Source: Paenibacillus glycanilyticus (GTDB taxonomy: Bacteria > Bacillota > Bacilli > Paenibacillales > Paenibacillaceae). From it: a DNA stretch of 64,000 bases. Positions within the stretch are counted from its first letter, which is position 1. Each line of letters opens with the position of its first letter. Both the position numbers and the translations under genes were made by a program. A model generated the notes under the pieces. The model searched no databases and was not told the DNA's origin. It worked only from the letters and a program-made list of their open reading frames with translations. The stretch is from NCBI RefSeq assembly GCF_030161375.1, contig NZ_BSSQ01000006.1, forward strand, positions 1-64,000. Direction: 5' to 3'. Positions 63,719 through 64,000 of this stretch are shown here, one piece after another.

Positions 63719-64000
63719 ATGATACAAGCAAACGGACAGGTTTCGAAAGCGGTTGTGACGGCGCGAGCGCAGGAAGGTACTTCTTCTCCCGTGCGTAAGA
63801 AGAAGAACCGTTCGCTCCTGTACAAAACGATTACCCCAATCGCTTTTATAATAATTCTGATCGGCCTCTGGCAGCTTGGAGTTCGAGTCTTCGAGACGCC
63901 GAAATATTTGCTGCCGGCACCGTCCGATATATGGAAGGCAACCCTTAAGGGATTCCCGGATTTGATGCAGGCGGCGGGCAACACGTTTATTGCGGCATTG
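63719..64000 (+). CDS. ABC importer permease, SsuC/TauC-like (partial, cut by window end)
   Basis: The first 94 codons only. A Lys/Arg-rich cytoplasmic N-terminus of about 35 residues precedes the first helix (IAFIIILIGLWQLGV). YLLPAPSDIW then matches the motif typical of the nitrate/sulfonate/taurine permease family. GGTGGAGAG precedes ATG 63719. The rest, and probably the binding protein, lie beyond the window. Confidence 0.85.
   Translation, partial: MIQANGQVSKAVVTARAQEGTSSPVRKKKNRSLLYKTITPIAFIIILIGLWQLGVRVFETPKYLLPAPSDIWKATLKGFPDLMQAAGNTFIAAL

Overview
The window looks like chromosome of a spore-former of the Paenibacillaceae (Paenibacillus or a close relative). Pointers are YesM/YesN-type two-component pairs beside LplA/B/C-type sugar ABC transporters, SLH-anchored multidomain xylanase, many secreted or cytoplasmic glycosidases, strong AGGAGG ribosome binding sites with frequent GTG/TTG starts, GC content near 50 %, and a Bacillus-like tRNA array. 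I see no rRNA, insertion sequence, prophage or CRISPR array. The assignment rests on gene content only.

Layout. 1-1367: an array of 14 tRNA genes (first one cut by the window edge) closed by an intrinsic terminator. 1456-8073: sensor kinase, AraC-type response regulator and a solute-binding protein/permease/permease set without its own ATPase. 8313-10798: two translationally coupled cytosine-deaminase-like amidohydrolases. 10857-12849 (minus): agmatine deiminase and N-carbamoylputrescine amidase, the agmatine-to-putrescine route. 13005-25414: the most unusual locus, with a HAD phosphatase, two tandem PHP-domain phosphoesterase-like proteins, a MATE exporter, two class III PLP enzymes, a complete CUT1 ABC importer with its own ATPase, and a DeoR-type regulator. 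25520-26670: VOC protein and a divergent MsrA. 26873-34573: secreted GH76 mannanase with three CBM6-like modules, convergent with an SLH-anchored GH10 xylanase. 34777-48252: mixed small units (MFS, DUF423, an unclassified six-hairpin glycosidase-like protein, HD phosphohydrolase, domain-permuted GH3, SEC-C protein, alpha/beta hydrolase, LysR-MFS pair, HxlR-DoxX pair). 48332-52981: a divergent pair made of an SLH-anchored cohesin-like protein and a 1079-residue cohesin/dockerin phosphodiesterase. 53008-57209: LysR, GNAT, and a kinase/regulator/membrane-protein operon. 57495-60029: GH2 beta-mannosidase. 60217-64000: two more amidohydrolases, one of them in an operon with a nitrate/sulfonate/taurine-type ABC importer that runs off the end.

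How it works together. Three themes recur. (1) Plant or microbial polysaccharide use: GH76, GH10, GH2 mannosidase, GH3 and the LplABC-type importer, with cre-like AAGCGCTT palindromes upstream of the importer and the xylanase suggesting carbon catabolite control. (2) Nitrogen salvage: agmatine degradation and four cytosine-deaminase-like amidohydrolases, one transport-linked. (3) The 13-25 kb locus, which I read as uptake and dismantling of a phosphorylated or phosphonylated amino compound; its substrate is not established by the sequence. Candidate operators shared between its promoters, ATTAAA(A)CAACAACA-type repeats, would tie it to the DeoR regulator at its end.
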